From Pholiota molesta (taxonomy: Eukaryota > Basidiomycota > Agaricomycetes > Agaricales > Strophariaceae), in contig JACGCK010000004.1 of NCBI GenBank assembly GCA_014925825.1, positions 1 to 64,000 of the forward strand: DNA of 64,000 nt, read 5' to 3'. Positions 1-12,644 of this stretch are shown here, piece after piece; position 1 is the stretch's first letter, and each line of letters begins with the position of its first letter. A program made the translations under genes and the position numbers. The notes below the pieces were generated by a model. It was not told the DNA's origin and did no database searches. It saw nothing but the letters and a program-made list of their open reading frames with translations.

Positions 1-210
1 TGCGTTGCCATCTGCTAAATTTATTGGATTTAATGACGCATCGACTTTGGAGATCAGACGCCGGGAAGGTACTGAACCAGATGCTGGGCTGGCATGGATA
101 TTGGCTGGCTGGCAGGCATGATTCTATATTTAGTATTCGGGCCGAGCATGTGTCTGTTGGCTGCATGCCTGGTATATGCACCTGGGTTGGCTCGCTCAAT
201 ATTGGGCGCT
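1..210 (+). repeat. Diverged fragment related to the arms of the palindromic element at 51.5-55.2 kb
   Basis: The sequence from about 20 to 150 aligns by eye with 52,465-52,595 (and its inverted twin near 54,010-54,140). Shared blocks include GGATTTAATGAC, GCCGGGAAGG and GGGCTGG.TGGATATT. Read from base 2, the frame gives FIGFND and RREGTE, against FTGFND and GREGTE in the palindrome, before hitting stops. It is an old copy of the same repeat. The window edge cuts it, so its ends are unknown. Confidence 0.6.
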
Positions 211-443
211 TAGGCGCCATAATATACAGAAAGATTCAGAATTTTACACTGATTTCGAATTTAAAATTTTCATTACGAGTCTTTACACAGTAAAGTGAGT
301 TCTTTTCACCGAGCAAAAAAAACATACGCGCTGTCATCCCCATCACTGATGCCATCAATAACACAATTCATCACGTGTTATTTTTATCTCCACAGTGCTT
401 TAAATAGCCTGATATTTGCCATCATTGATATGTTACTCAAATA

Positions 444-591
444 GATTTGATCAGATCAACGTGCATTATATAAGCCTTGTAATTTGCAGCCATCATGGAT
501 TGCCTCTATTTGTCTAAGGCTCCATCACACACAGCCCACTTTGATTTGATCAGATCAACTGCATTATATAACCCATGCAAATTGCAGCCAT
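444..591 (+). repeat. Two direct copies of a ~50-bp sequence
   Basis: The block at 444-493 (starting GATTTGATCAGATCAAC, ending TTTGCAGCCAT) recurs at 543-591 with a few changes. No gene is visible between 290 and 740. This could be a short tandem duplication or part of an old repeat. Confidence 0.5.
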
Positions 592-738
592 ATTGAAGAC
601 TGAAAGAGACTCATAATGTGGACCGGACTTTAGTCCATCATTATTTTAAAATTAGAGAGACCAAAGAACAACCAAGTTGAACCAGTCTGGAAAGGTCTTT
701 GATCATGAAACTTAACAGCATTGAAGCATCTAAATTTA

Positions 739-1230
739 ACTTTCTAACCAACCCAAGATCTTAATTTTAGGATGTGTTTTGCCCAAGTTATTAGCAAATG
801 CACTTTTCATCCTCATTTTGGGCACTTGAAAACCGTTTTGGGTGCTTTTCAATGAATAATAACAGGGCACTTTCGTAATTTTGCAGTATTATAGTACCTT
901 TATATACACCTTTTTAACAAAAAAATTAATTGTAAATTTGGATAAGAATTGACCTGACTATAATTAATTCTATCTGTTCTACTCATTTTGAGTAAGTAAA
1001 AGGGTTTAAATAAAGACATGTAGGTGCTGAATATGCCTACAGGCTTTGATTGTCTTACATTTTGACGTACAAGGTGTTGGAAAAGGCATCCTAATGGCAT
1101 TTTGGTACGCCTGTATGTCATTATTCTGAGACATGTCTTGAAATATACCTATTTTAGGGTCTCAAATCGGATTTAATCATTACTCAGTCAATTCTTGGGC
1201 AAAAGTTACAATCTTGGGCTAGTTAGAAAG
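739..1230. mobile_element. MITE-like element with imperfect terminal inverted repeats
   Basis: CTTTCTAACCAACCCAAGAT at the left is matched in reverse complement by ATCTTGGGCTAGTTAGAAAG at the right, and both ends carry an inner CTTGGGCAAAA or its complement. About 490 bp separate the ends and no coding sequence is visible. No target duplication was found, so the exact borders are uncertain. Confidence 0.4.
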
Positions 1231-1312
1231 GTATGATTCAATACTACATTTGAAACCTCCAACTATACATCAAACCACAAGTAAAATGGGAGCAAGCTGT
1301 GGCTTATTCTGG

Positions 1313-2257
1313 TAGTGCTTGGAAGTCCGGTCTCAAGACTGGAAAAAAACCGAGACTGGACCGGAACTGAACCAGAAATGACAGGAAAATTGATGGACCA
1401 GAAAAAACCGAGACCACGGTCCAGTCCACAGTCCAACAAGTTTGAAAAAACAGATGGACCGATCAAAAACCGGTCTGGACCGGTCCCAACTGGTCTTTGG
1501 CCATGAAAATCTGTAGGCTAGTAAAACGTTAAAATTCCTCTCGAACGATGCCCAAATCATATTTTTAGCATGAGAATTGACACAAAGTTATTAATAGTTT
1601 CGTTTGAGTAATTACTTTGGGCATCTAAAAACGCTTTTAGCCGCAGTGCAAACATTAATGGGTTGTACCTTTCGCAAACTTAAACATATATAGAGGACAT
1701 ATAGATCTACAGGATGCAATTTAAAACTTAATATTTGAAAAACATCTGGTTGAGCTATAGCAATATCGATGTTTTCTACTCTTTTTGACTACTTCAAAGA
1801 CACTTTTGCCTATGCTTCCTTCAGTATAGACATCGCCCTTTCGCAACTTGGGATACAGTTAGATATTAAAATTACCCTTTTAACAAGCATAAAATCATAA
1901 TATATGGTAAAGAATTGACTAGGATATCACAAAATGCGCTCAACCACTGCATTAGCTAGTATTTTAATTGTTTCTCACTCAATTCTCCACCGATTTTTAT
2001 ATTTTTTGAAGCACTACATACTACATAGAGTATTCTACCTAACTATTACCAGTCTGGACCAGTCTTTGACCAGTTGAGACTGGTTTGGACCATAACTGGT
2101 CTTAACCGGTCTTTGAACCAATTGAGACCGCAAAAGACCGGTTCAAGTCGGTCCAGTCCAGTTTTTTGCAGTCTTTGGAAACTAGAAGACTGGTCTCGGT
2201 CTCGGTCTTGCCAAATATGGGCAAAAAACCGGAACTGGACCGGACTTTCAAGCACTA
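1313..2257 (+). mobile_element. hAT-type MITE, family 2 (TAGTGCTTGGAAGTCCGG ends)
   Basis: This 945-bp element starts TAGTGCTTGGAAGTCCGG and ends CCGGACTTTCAAGCACTA. It is flanked by TATTCTGG on the left and TATCCTGG on the right, an 8-bp target duplication with one transition. The subterminal parts are dense in GACCGG/CCGGTC-like words, and the AT-rich centre has no credible coding frame. Short reading frames over it are translations of the repeats. Eight-base duplications and TAGTG termini fit a non-autonomous hAT element. Close relatives lie at 39,248-40,208 and 60,061-61,003. Confidence 0.85.
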
Positions 2258-2496
2258 TATCCTGGGCATTCAACCAACACATGTGTGCTCGGCAGAAATG
2301 CTAAATATAGTGTGTACATGATTTCAATGATCCTATCATTGATTTAGTGATATGGGCATAGGTTTGTAAGCAGTGCATTTACGTTGCTGATGTAATAGGC
2401 TTCTTTTGGGATTGATTAATCAATCTGATGGGCTGATAATTATCTTCCTTCCTCTCCACCAGTATAATACCATTCAAATGGTTCAAGGTCAAACAT

Positions 2497-4042
2497 ATGC
2501 AGCTTGACAGAATCTCTTTCCACATTCTGTATGCATATAACCATTATCCTCCTTTGCGTCTCGGCTATCCTGGTGACTTGTACATCCAAGGATTTTCTTC
2601 TTCATTGTGGTACAAAGTCAACAAGGAACATCCTTTGTGGAATGATGAATCATTTGGTTGGGTTAGGGTACCAGGTGATTTAGGATTGGATTGTCATATC
2701 CATATCAAGCACCCTTTGCATCATTTCCACTTGGTGGCTTAATGTAAGAAAGAAAAAACTATTGATCTCTATCAGATACCAAATGGCTTAAAGATTCAGA
2801 TGGCAAGCATATGGCATATTGTATATACAGAAAGTAAAATCTGAATAAAATAATAATATAGTTACAATTTATGTATTTTAGGTTGTATTAGTAGTTCGAG
2901 CAATATTTATATATTTTAGTAACTGTATTAATAGGCTATGCTTTGCATGGCAATACAAGTCTTTACATACAAAACTGTTAAGTTTAATTTGTATAAAGAC
3001 TCGTATTGCCATGCGAAGCAATGGCCCGCAACACAAGTTTGAAGAAGAGCATGGAGATTTCCAGTACACAGACCTTTCATCCAACAGATATGATTTTGTG
3101 GGCGATATTCGATGGGTATGTCTATAATAACATACAAAGTCCTTCTATCTATTTAACACTGTGAAACAGATGGTACAGATCTGTGCTCCATCCTCAAACC
3201 CAGACACCGACTTTCCTATAGATATAAGCCAACATCGGCCTTGTATTCATGTTGCAGCAGTTGCTTCAAACCCTGACAAAGCAGTCAGATCGTTTGACCT
3301 CGATGGCCAGCAGTACATTTCGATCCTCACTCATGGTGGCAACAAAGCCATTGCTCCTATTGCATGCTTTATTCCAGACTCACCATGATATAAATTGGGG
3401 AAACCTGTGCCTGCAAATAAGCGCTATGCGACTGCAGAGGGTTTTTTGGTCAATGCAACCTTCAGTAATTCTAAAGATCTGAAAATCCTCCAACGATTTC
3501 ATATTGAGGTTGACTCTGTTATTGCACTTGGCTATCATCAGCAAGGAGCATCAGCAGGTACCGAGGGCGGTGTGTACTTAACTTCTGCCTCTGTGTCCTA
3601 TAACTCATTATTATGTTCAATTATAATAGTGCCCTCAACAACAGCGCGACCTGGCTGTCATCTAATGAGTTACTCTCACGTGCCTTCAGTAAGCTCCCCT
3701 ATGCCAAGTGCTCCTGATGACTCCACATCAAATTCGATGGTAACATCTGTAGCATCCACTTCGGCTTCCTCCCCAGTGGCAGGACCTAGCAGTCCGACTG
3801 TTACTACATCACTATCGGCACCTAAAACTCCCACCACTGAACTCATTCCAGTGACTCCTGCCATATCTGAGTCTACATCAAGTTTATTAACATCTATGTC
3901 TACTAATGATTCAAGGTCCCCTCCAGATACAGGAGCCAGTGAAGGAGGGACCATTTCAGTATCTTCATCATCCATTGCTCAAAGTTCCACCACAATTCCA
4001 CGCAAACACACACGTGCTCAAACTCACCAGACTGAGGCTTAA
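2497..4042 (+). pseudogene. Decayed gene of unknown function with Ser/Thr/Pro-rich tail
   Basis: Coding-like stretches on the plus strand are out of frame or separated by stops: 2,497-2,742 (includes GDLYIQGFSSSLWYKV), 3,161-3,388 (AVRSFDLDGQQYISIL, then FIPDSP) and 3,395-4,042 (KPVPANKRYATAEGFLV, then a Ser/Thr/Pro-rich tail). The second and third join across a TGA that would be CGA in an intact copy, giving one reading ACFIPDSP-stop-YKLGKPVP. I do not recognise a domain. The word order suggests a multicopy hypothetical gene of mushrooms, perhaps carried by a mobile element, but that is inference. No function is assigned. Confidence 0.45.
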
Positions 4043-4606
4043 AGTATCAATACATGCAATCTTTTCCTTTTTTGCTTCTTTCTCACTTCAAATGTACTTA
4101 TATCGCTGTAAATTGAAATATGTTGCTATTTTCTACAATCAATAAAAATGCCAGACTATACATTTTGTCCATTCTTTCTCCAAAGAATCTGATACCCATC
4201 GTATCTTTCAGATCACATGACTCATAACAATGACTAACTTTTGCACTCATTATACCCTTAAACAATTGCAGTATATCTCCATGAAATAATGAGAACTTTG
4301 AAAGCGGTCAATTTTGCCAAATAGATAGACATATGGAGAAGATATCTTATGCTTTGTGGGATGGAAAACCTCCATCTTCCCTGTTTCTATATTCCATGAA
4401 GATGAACACTTTCAGAGCTGCACACCATAAGTCAATCAGAGTTTCAATTGTCCCAATAAGCTGTCTTTCCAACTTTGAAAACCATTAAATGAACATGAGC
4501 ATAACTGCGTCAGCGGATCTTTTATATTACGAGCTCGCAATGATATAAAAGACAGACAAAAAATAGAAATAAAATTTGAAAGAGCAGAAGCAGAAATTTT
4601 ATGCTA

Positions 4607-4711
4607 TGGAATGCATTACGGTGAAATCGAACTCTTGACCTGAAGTAGTATAACGTAATCAACCAGCGTTGAACACAGCCTTTGGATCATAGCCCACTAC
4701 ACCACAGGGGA
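4607..4711 (-). other. tRNA-like sequence (degenerate; possible SINE head)
   Basis: On the minus strand there is an A-box-like GTGGTGTAGTGG and, about 65 nt later, a B-box-like GAGTTCGATTTC. The T and anticodon stems do not pair well, so a working tRNA is unlikely. It may be the head of a tRNA-derived SINE or a tRNA pseudogene with an intron. A T-rich stretch follows downstream. The flanking 4,050-4,600 and 4,720-5,090 hold nothing I can name. Confidence 0.3.
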
Positions 4712-5093
4712 ATGTTTTCTTGCTCACATTTAGCCTACACTATCACTCTTAGTAATTTAACAAGCCCAAGCCCACATCGCACACTTTCTGACATAAAGTC
4801 CATGCAAGATGTCCCATGCAAAGGTAATACCTATTAATGCCATCTAAAATTCTGACAATAAATTTGAGCCTTATTGTAATGGTACTCATCGGCATTGCAT
4901 TCTCATAAACTTTTTGGCACAATGTTCAATTGGGCAATAACGACGACATCCCATGCAAAGCATGGGTTAAACACTAGTACTTTATTATTACTTAGCTAGT
5001 CACCTTAGCAATGATGGATGCCATGCTCCTTCATTTCCCCTTTCATTTGATGGGATCAAACAAGAATAATTGTCAGTAAACTCCCATAGAATC

Positions 5094-5290
5094 TCTTATT
5101 GCTGCCATAGATGGCATCTCATATCTGTCATGGAGCATTTTATTGCTGCCACAGAGGAAATTTCATATCTGCCATAGAATCTCTTATTGCTGCCATAGCT
5201 GGCATCTCATATCTGTCATGGAGCCTTTCATTTCTGCCATAGCTAGCATCTCATATTTGCCATGGCTTATTTCATTGCTGCCATGTGTGC
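5094..5290 (+). repeat. Imperfect tandem repeat, roughly 40-bp units
   Basis: Units built from TTATTGCTGCCATAG and GGCATCTCATATCTGTCATGG recur about five times with small changes. The 71-codon frame over it is a translation of the repeat and not a gene. From 5,290 to 6,070 I see only AT-rich sequence with no feature. Confidence 0.6.
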
Positions 5291-6072
5291 TTAGTGGGCT
5301 TCTATATTTAGAGTTTCCATCAGATCAACAGATCAGATTTATCAAGCACATGATATGATAAGATTTCCCAAAATAGAATGTATCCACTATTATTGGTACT
5401 GTATATTGCAGCTTGGGCACTTCCTCTGGGCAATTATAGAACCATTTATTTTATTAGGTGCATATTTTTAATCCAAATCCAATGCAAAAGGTTTTGTGAT
5501 TTTATCTATAGCCGTTCATGAGATATAAGTGAAATACCAGTGCAATAAATAGGTGTATAATGTAATTTGCATTTTCCTCCATAACTGGTGGCCCAATCTC
5601 TACACTCTAAATTACATTATGTAGATGCTTTAAAGAGCTTTAAAATGTGTGCTTGATCATGTATTTGCATTAGGTATTGATCTGAGAAATTGTGTGCGCT
5701 TATTTAAAAGCACACACTTTTGGCACCCATATTTTGCATGCTCTCCCCACCAAAACATACTGAGAAATACTACCTACATATAGCTCCCTGCTGCACTTTA
5801 TTTGAAACCATTCCATTACTTGGTGCACCTGTATGCACACTTTGATTGTTGTGCATATACCCTAGCAGGCAATTGATCAATTTGCATGATTGTTGCATGG
5901 TTCTACTCTTCTGAATTTTCTGAATTTAATAATGGGTGACTTTCCATCGCATTTAGAGACCTAGACCCAGATTTTACTTCATTCCTGGTGGATCTGAATG
6001 TGGTTTAGAAGTAGGTTTATAGACTGTGGACAATATTTAGAATTTAGAAAACACATGTAATGACTTTCTGGT

Positions 6073-7843
6073 TTGTATGATAAGATGGTGATTAGATTGG
6101 ATAAGCCGAGATTAGATACATGTTCCCAAGGCCCACTTCCATCATCTCCCACCTATTCCATGCCTAACTCACAAGACGATGTGCTGCTGCTTGAATTGCT
6201 TCTTGCAGATGACAAAGACAATGCCGAAGAAGAGCTAGAAGAGCTTGCATTAACAATTGGAGCCACTCTTCTCTATGGCACTGAAGAATCCCATTGCTTA
6301 TGTGCTGAATGGTGGCAACAGCATCAATTGTATCTTGTGCACAGTGATCTCCTTCCTAACTGCATTCTGAAATACCATGGCAGAGATTGTATGCCAGCCA
6401 AAGCAATAGGGCATTTATCACCACAATGTCCATCAATGTGGATACCTTTCACAACATTCTTGCAAGTGGATTTGAAGAAAAGTGGAATACAACCTCCATC
6501 CCGAGATCTGACATACATTCTGCTTCCATGCCTACACCTTACTGCCATTCTCTTGATGCAACTGGAGCATTGGGCCTCATTCTTCATTATCTTTCCTCCA
6601 CCATGAGAGAGATTAGCTTAATGCAGATCTTTGCTCTAATTCCCACAACTGTCTCATGCTACATCAACTTTGCTCATACAATCCTCCTTCAAACACTACA
6701 ATCGATGGAAAGTGCAAGAATTCTGATTCAGTGGCTAGCAGGCAATGAATTTCATGAAAACAATGTCTTGATCACAAATAGACATCCTCTTCTTACCAGA
6801 GCATTTGGGATGATGGATGGATTGAATTTGCTGGTGGAAACTTCAGCAGATCAAGAGATTGAGAATGCTACGTACAATGGCTGGCTTTTTGAATATTTTA
6901 TTAGCAATGTTATTGTCTATGGTGCTACTGGTACAATATTTCTTTGAGTAACAAACCATTCTCAACATACTCTTGATTGTAGGAGTGATTATTGCATGTG
7001 TGATGAATTCACCGGGAATAGTGTTCTGAGGTCTGGTTACAAAACTGAAAAAAGACCGGAAAAAGACCAGACCTTAACCAAAGTGGACCAAAAATAGATT
7101 GGACCAATCAAGACCACAACCGCAGTCCAGTCCTTGGTCTATCATAATTTTGAAGATTAATAATTAAACAAGATCTGATTGAGTTATAATCAAATCAATG
7201 TTCTCTACTTTACTTGACTATCAACAAGACACTTTTGTCAACAGTTCATTCATTAATAAATCTATCCTTTCGCAACTAGATCAAAGGTAGCAGGTCAAAC
7301 TACCTATTTAACAAGGCCTTAATTATAATATTTGACAAAGAACTCCATGAGATATAGCTAACTGTGCGCACCCAGCCTATTTTCTACTATTCAAGTGAGT
7401 TCTACATGTAAATTCAACTGTAAGTCAGCCTAAAATTATGGTTTGGACCAGTCTACAGCCATCTGAAGGTTATTATCTCATCACCAATACAGCATTTCCA
7501 CAAGGAACAAATCATGTCCAAGAGCATATCAAGGCACCTATCAAAAGGGCAAACAGCAGAATGGGGAAATCATGGACTTCAAGGATTATTTGGTCATCTT
7601 TGCACGCCTTTATCAATTGATGATGTTTCTGTGAGAGGTGATTTGCTTGAGATTTGCTTCTGTTTGTATAATTTGCAAGCCCGGGAAGTTGGTTTGAATC
7701 AAATCTGTGAGGTATATATGCCTATATGGAAGGCTGGGGAACAAGAAAAAATTTGGAACCATTTGGAAGATATGCTATTCTCGGAGCAGTGGAAGAAGAA
7801 TCACATCGCACAATTTCATTTGTTTGCTGAGTTTGACAATTAA
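6073..7843 (+). pseudogene. PIF/Harbinger-type DDE superfamily endonuclease, broken
   Basis: This encodes a relative of the DDE_Tnp_4 transposases that are multicopy in Agaricomycetes. Such enzymes cut and rejoin element ends in the nucleus. Visible blocks in order are an acidic Leu-rich N-terminus, SNRAFITTM, GALGLILHYLSSTMREISL, QIFALIPTTVS, MMDGLNLLV (first Asp) and ENATYNGWL. After a MITE come GYYLITNTAFP, GQTAEWG (Glu) and GDLLEICFCLYNLQ. Lesions are a frameshift near 6,370, a MITE at 7,019-7,457 that replaces about 20 codons, Asn where the second catalytic Asp (usually ADTAF) is expected, and frame changes near 7,540. A probable intron ends in TTGTAG just before VIIACVMNSPG. It is convergent with the trihelix-like gene on the minus strand. 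In PIF elements such a pair is usual, but that link is inference. Confidence 0.8.
7019..7457 (+). mobile_element. hAT-type MITE, family 1, right half missing
   Basis: It starts TAGTGTTCTGAGGTCTGG inside the PIF reading and resembles the left half of the 41,394-42,299 element, including the GACCGGAAAAAGACC-like words. The match stops near GTCTACAGCC at 7,457, where the transposase coding sequence resumes. The right terminus, the target duplication and about 20 host codons are absent, which suggests a deletion after insertion. Confidence 0.7.
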
Positions 7844-8790
7844 TTTTATTGGTATCATTAAAGTATAGACTTGAGAAGAAAGATTGAGAAAAAAATTGTA
7901 CATTAAAATTTTTTGAAGGTAGCTACTAATCCTCTGAGACATCAACATTATTCTCATGATTAGAGTGTGTAGCTGCATTCAATGCTTCCGGAATACATGT
8001 GGGATGATGAGAAGATAATGCTACTGGCTCTGGCCCAGAGGAATAACAAAAGGACAATGCATATGGTTCAGGAGAATACTGGTGGTGTGATAAGGATGCC
8101 AGTGGTGTGGGAGACTGTTGGTGTCGAGATGAGGATGGGTGTGGTGTGGGTAAGAAGCTGCGAGAAGAGACATGGGCATTCATAGGAGTATACTGTGTCA
8201 GGCGCGAGGTAAATTCAGCATGCTCTGGAGTGTATCAAGCAAACATTTGAGTGCCTGGTAAGTCGGGATACAGCTGAGGGGAGTTATTTGGGCCAACCCA
8301 GTGCACAGATTGACCTCCACCTGCATAAAAAACATCATGGCGGACTGGACAAGATGGTGTGCATGTAGAACTAGGGACATTAGCCCAATGGGGGGGTTTG
8401 GTGTTCTTGGTGCATGGCTCCCAGAAAACATGGCCAACATCTCTGACTTCTCAGCTCATTGCTCAGCAGCATTGCATTTGCAGTCACTCTCGGACAAGTG
8501 AGTGCATAAAGACTCAACTAAGTTCTGTGACTTGTAGAGCTGCGCAGTCATGGAAAATAGCTGGCTGGTTTGGAAGGTATGTGCAGAATGCTCTTCCTGT
8601 CACGCTGCTTGCGCCAATGGGTCCAGAGCTTTAGAGAGAGTGGAGAGGAGGTTGGCCTGCATTTTGAGGTTGACGTGGTTGGCTGATGTGATCGGAGGTG
8701 GCACAATGGGTGATGGGACCTGTGTTGTCAAGCACTTCCTTTTTGACTTTGACGGAAGGATTTTTCGGAGCAGATGGCGGTGGTTTAGCT

Positions 8791-11700
8791 TAGTGTTGTC
8801 CAGGCTCAGGCCTGAAGCCCAAAGCCCATGGGTACCGAGCCCGACGAGGCCGAGCCAAGCCGGGCCTACAGTATGGGCTTCGGGCGGCCTGTGGCCCGGC
8901 CTGATATTATTCAAGGCCCGAGCCCATGGCCCAGGCCCGGGCTTTTATTTTATTTAAGCGGAGATTCAATTGAATTGTATAGTTTATCTCTAATATCGAT
9001 TGTGGCCTGTGCGGAAATTTTCACGGCCATGGATTCTTTAAACCATGAGAATGGCAGCCACAAACATCAAAGTCGGCCCTCTGAACGCCTTCGGGACGCC
9101 GATAATGGCAGTGAAATCGAGCTGAGGTCACATCAAGAAGCCCGGCGTATCGCCGCTGTCACCGCCGCCAAAGCCCAGGCCCACTCTACCACCGTCACAA
9201 ACAAAAAAAAGTCTCACCCTTTGACAGCTGACACGTCTGCAGCTGCTGCGAACTCAGGGCCCTCTCTGTCCAATCCCACTGCTACTCCCTCTGCTTCAAC
9301 TTTGCCAGCGTCGTCATCGATCCAGGAGCCGGCATCACAAACAGCGAGCACAGCCAGCAAGCGCACGGCGCCTTTAGCGATTGATGTCGATGACGACGAC
9401 GGCAACAGTAAGTCCCTCCTTATATTGCTTGGTTAGAACTTAGTACCTGACCCAATGTTCAGATCCTCGATCCAAACAACCGCGCGCTCACGTTATTGCG
9501 AGTCCTACCCCACCAGAGATACTCGAACTCGATGTATCCGAACCCGAAACACCCAAGATCTCACTCAAGGACAGGAGTCAGGACATCGACGCTTTCTTTG
9601 AGGCTGTAGTCAAGATCGATGGGAAGTCGAGGAGACAGTGCATTATTTGCAAGTATGTCTTTCTCCTGTCTTTCTTAATCTCTTTCTTTACTTATAATAT
9701 GCTAATACCTATCCTACTGACAGAAAAAAAGGTGGCGGCACTCTCAAGCCAATTGTCGCTGACCCCAGCACCCTTCGCCGTCACCTTGAGGCATTTCACA
9801 TGGTCCGTGAATTAATTCTACTGGTTCTTTTCAGATAACTAATTGCTTTACTTAGAGCACTTACAATAAATGGTGCGAACAGAATACATTCCTGTCGAAA
9901 CTTCCAGGCGCCGTCAAAGCACGCAAGGATGAAGAAAAGGCTCGCGATCGCAAGCAGCAGGCTTCGCTCGATCCCCATCTCCGTGAACCGGTCCCTACTA
10001 TGCCTGTCGCTCTATATTCCCATGAGCTATTCCAACGCGTTGCAGTAGAATGGTTGGTGTCCACAAACCAGGTGCGTATTATTAGTGTTTTGACATTTTA
10101 ATATACTGATATCATAATAGCCTCTCTCCGCCATGAACGATACAAAATTCAGGGAGATGATCCAGCTGGCAGCACGAGTGCCAAATGGTGTCATTATACC
10201 TGAACGGAAATCAAATCGCAAGTACATTATCGACTTATTTACCAAGAATATCGAGGTGCTCCGAAACAGGCTCGCGGTAGTATCGACTACTTTATTTAAC
10301 TATTCAACGTTTACTGATTGATGGTATTATAGTCAGACAAAGTCGGTGCAATCAACCTGACTTGCGATGCATGGCAGGCTAGTAATACCGATGCCTACTT
10401 CGCTGTCACTGGCCATTAGATCGAGGAAATGCCCAATGGCACATGGGTAGAGCATTCCGCTCTATTAGGGTTTACGCAGCTCAATAGCTCGCATGATGGA
10501 GTGCGCTTGGGGCGTGCACTTTTTAAGGTGGTCCGGCATTTGAATATTGGAGCAAAAGTAAAGTAAAACCAATCTTAATTATGAATATAGCTGATTTCAA
10601 CCTCTAGATTGCCTGCATAACGTGCGATAATGCGGCAAATAACGTGACAATGCTCCAGCACTTCGAAAAGCTCCTCAACGCATCGAAAGCTGGGCAAGCC
10701 CGTCCCGTAAAGTGGTCTTGGAAGACGTTCCATATTCGGTACATATGCTATTCAATTGTTTCGTAACCTATCACTAAACGAATGTTCTAGTTGTCTCGCC
10801 CACGTCATTAATCTTGCCACACAAGCCCTTATTTCAGGTTACAGCAAGGCCAAACACTATAACCCACACAATATGTTGACACATGACCTTCCCATTGGTC
10901 AACGAGACGAGGTCAGCATTGTACGCACAACCGCCGTCAAAGTAATTATGTTTTTGATTCATCCTAACATATTTACTAATATATATTTATAACTCTAGGC
11001 TCGTTCGTCGGCGAAGCGTAAGGAGACCCTTCGTCACCTTCAATTGAAGGTGACGAAGGAGACTTTGAACCTTTTGCTTGATATGAAGGTTCGATGGTCA
11101 TCGACACATGTAATGATCCTCTGTGCCTTACTTTTACGGCCGGTGAGTGTATTTGTATGGACTATATGGCCCTCGCTGACGCTTTTGTAGTTTCTTAATG
11201 AGTTTATATATTCTATGATGCTCGAAGAGTCTGATTGGGAGAAACGCGCACGTATTGAGGCACTCAAAATGACGAATTCTGAGTGGGCAAGACTTAAACT
11301 TTTTAGTGAGTTATTAGAAGTAAGTTAATTTGTCCTTCGTGCTTTGCTCACCATGCTAACAAGATTTATAGAAGGCCGATTTTTGCCAACAGTCATTCTC
11401 ATATGAAAACACGCCAACTCTCCACAATGCATTACCTGCCCTCGAAGCACTACACAAAGCATGGAGTTCACGTGCGACACATTCGAAATTTGAGCCATTC
11501 CTTAACGGCCTCGACCCGGCTATCAAGAAGGTGGAGGAGTATTATAACAAGACGTCCACCTCGCACGCCTATACCTTTTCGATGTGTTCGTTACTCTATT
11601 TTATTTATATATGTCTACTGATGTTTTATCTACTCTAGTACTTGATCCTGAGATGAAGATGGCCCATTTCAAGCGCTACTGGACGCCAGAGCTTCAGGAA

Positions 11701-12644
11701 GAGATTCGCGTGTCAGCTGAAGAAATTGTAAGCTTAATCTATTATTATTATATGCATTCTCTCAATGTATAATTCAGTTCAAAGAACACTATCTCCAGCT
11801 TTACGGAGCAAATGGTCCCTCTACCGAAACATCGAAGAAGCGAAACAAGCGACTTGCCCAGCTAATGGAAGAATACACTAGTGGTGAGGATGACGATGCC
11901 TTTGATACCCCTTCGACCTTTTCTCCGGCTCCAAGCACGTCCAAGCCTTGGCTTCGCGAGTTCAACCAGTATCTCGATGGTGCTGACGACGTTCCTGGAA
12001 GCATGTCTCTTGCTCAGTGGTGGGGTGTACATTATATTTTTATTTCTTTTCATTCTATATACATTCTAATATTGGTCATTGTAGATGAACAGATCACGAT
12101 ATCCTGTTTGGGCGTCTCTCGCGCGGGATTATCTCTCGATTATGGCATCATCTGTCTCAAGTGAGCGCACATTCTCGGCAGCGGGCATTACTATCAGTAA
12201 GCGCCGAAATTGGCTGAAAGGTGATATCGTTGAGGCTTTACAATTTGTTAAGTTTATGATATCCAAAGATCAACTCATGTACGAGCGTCAGCCTACCTCG
12301 ATACTAGAGCTTGAGCTTGAAGTTCTTGATGATGATGGTGATCCTGATTGGGTTGATGTTAAAGAGGCTTCAGCTTTAGTTATTAACATAGATTCTGATA
12401 ATGATTCTGATGCTGAATAGTATTTTTTTTAATTGCTGAAGGTGTACTATCTTTTGTGGATGGATTTTGCACACAATAAGGTAGTTCTAAAAATATCTCG
12501 AAAGCCCGGGCTTAAGCCCAAGCCAGGCCAGGCCAAGCCCTATCTGCGGCTTTGGGCCTGGCCTATGATATCTAGAGGCCTGAGCCAATGAAAGCCAGGC
12601 CCAAGCCTGGGCTTTTGAGCCAAGCCCGAGCCCAGACAACACTA
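8791..12644 (+). mobile_element. hAT transposon, nearly complete, TSD GTTTAGCT
   Basis: The termini are TAGTGTTGTCCAGGCTC on the left and GAGCCCAGACAACACTA on the right, flanked by perfect copies of GTTTAGCT at 8,783-8,790 and 12,645-12,652. The length is 3,854 bp. The subterminal regions are packed with GGGCC/GCCCGGGC/AAGCCC words, likely binding sites for the transposase. It carries one spliced transposase gene and lies inside the minus-strand trihelix-like gene. The perfect target duplication and a single visible nonsense codon point to a fairly recent insertion compared with its host. Confidence 0.92.
9029..12420 (+). pseudogene. hAT family transposase (BED zinc finger, RNase H-like core, hATC dimerisation domain)
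   Basis: The start is ATG at 9,029 (MDSLNHENGS), with a Ser/Thr/Ala-rich and acidic N-terminal segment. About a dozen exons are separated by 45-70-nt GT-AG introns, for example 9,408-9,462 and 9,653-9,723. Domains in order are a BED-type finger (CIICK, then LRRHLEAFH), the catalytic-core start TCDAWQASNTDAYFAVTGH, ITCDNAANNVTM, CLAHVINLATQA, DMKVRWSSTHVM, and the C-terminal hATC block YPVWASLARDYLSIMASSVS followed by SERTFSAAG and RRNWL. An acidic tail ends at 12,420. A TAG at 10,417-10,419 stands where relatives have Trp (GHW), so the gene is probably inactive unless read through. Other exons look open. It would act in the nucleus on the element ends. Confidence 0.85.

Noticed and set aside
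1315..1560. Short ORFs in MITE ends, also at 2,046-2,304, 39,158-39,418 and 60,617-61,033
   Set aside because: They follow the GACCGG/CCGGTC subterminal words and appear in each MITE copy in inconsistent frames.
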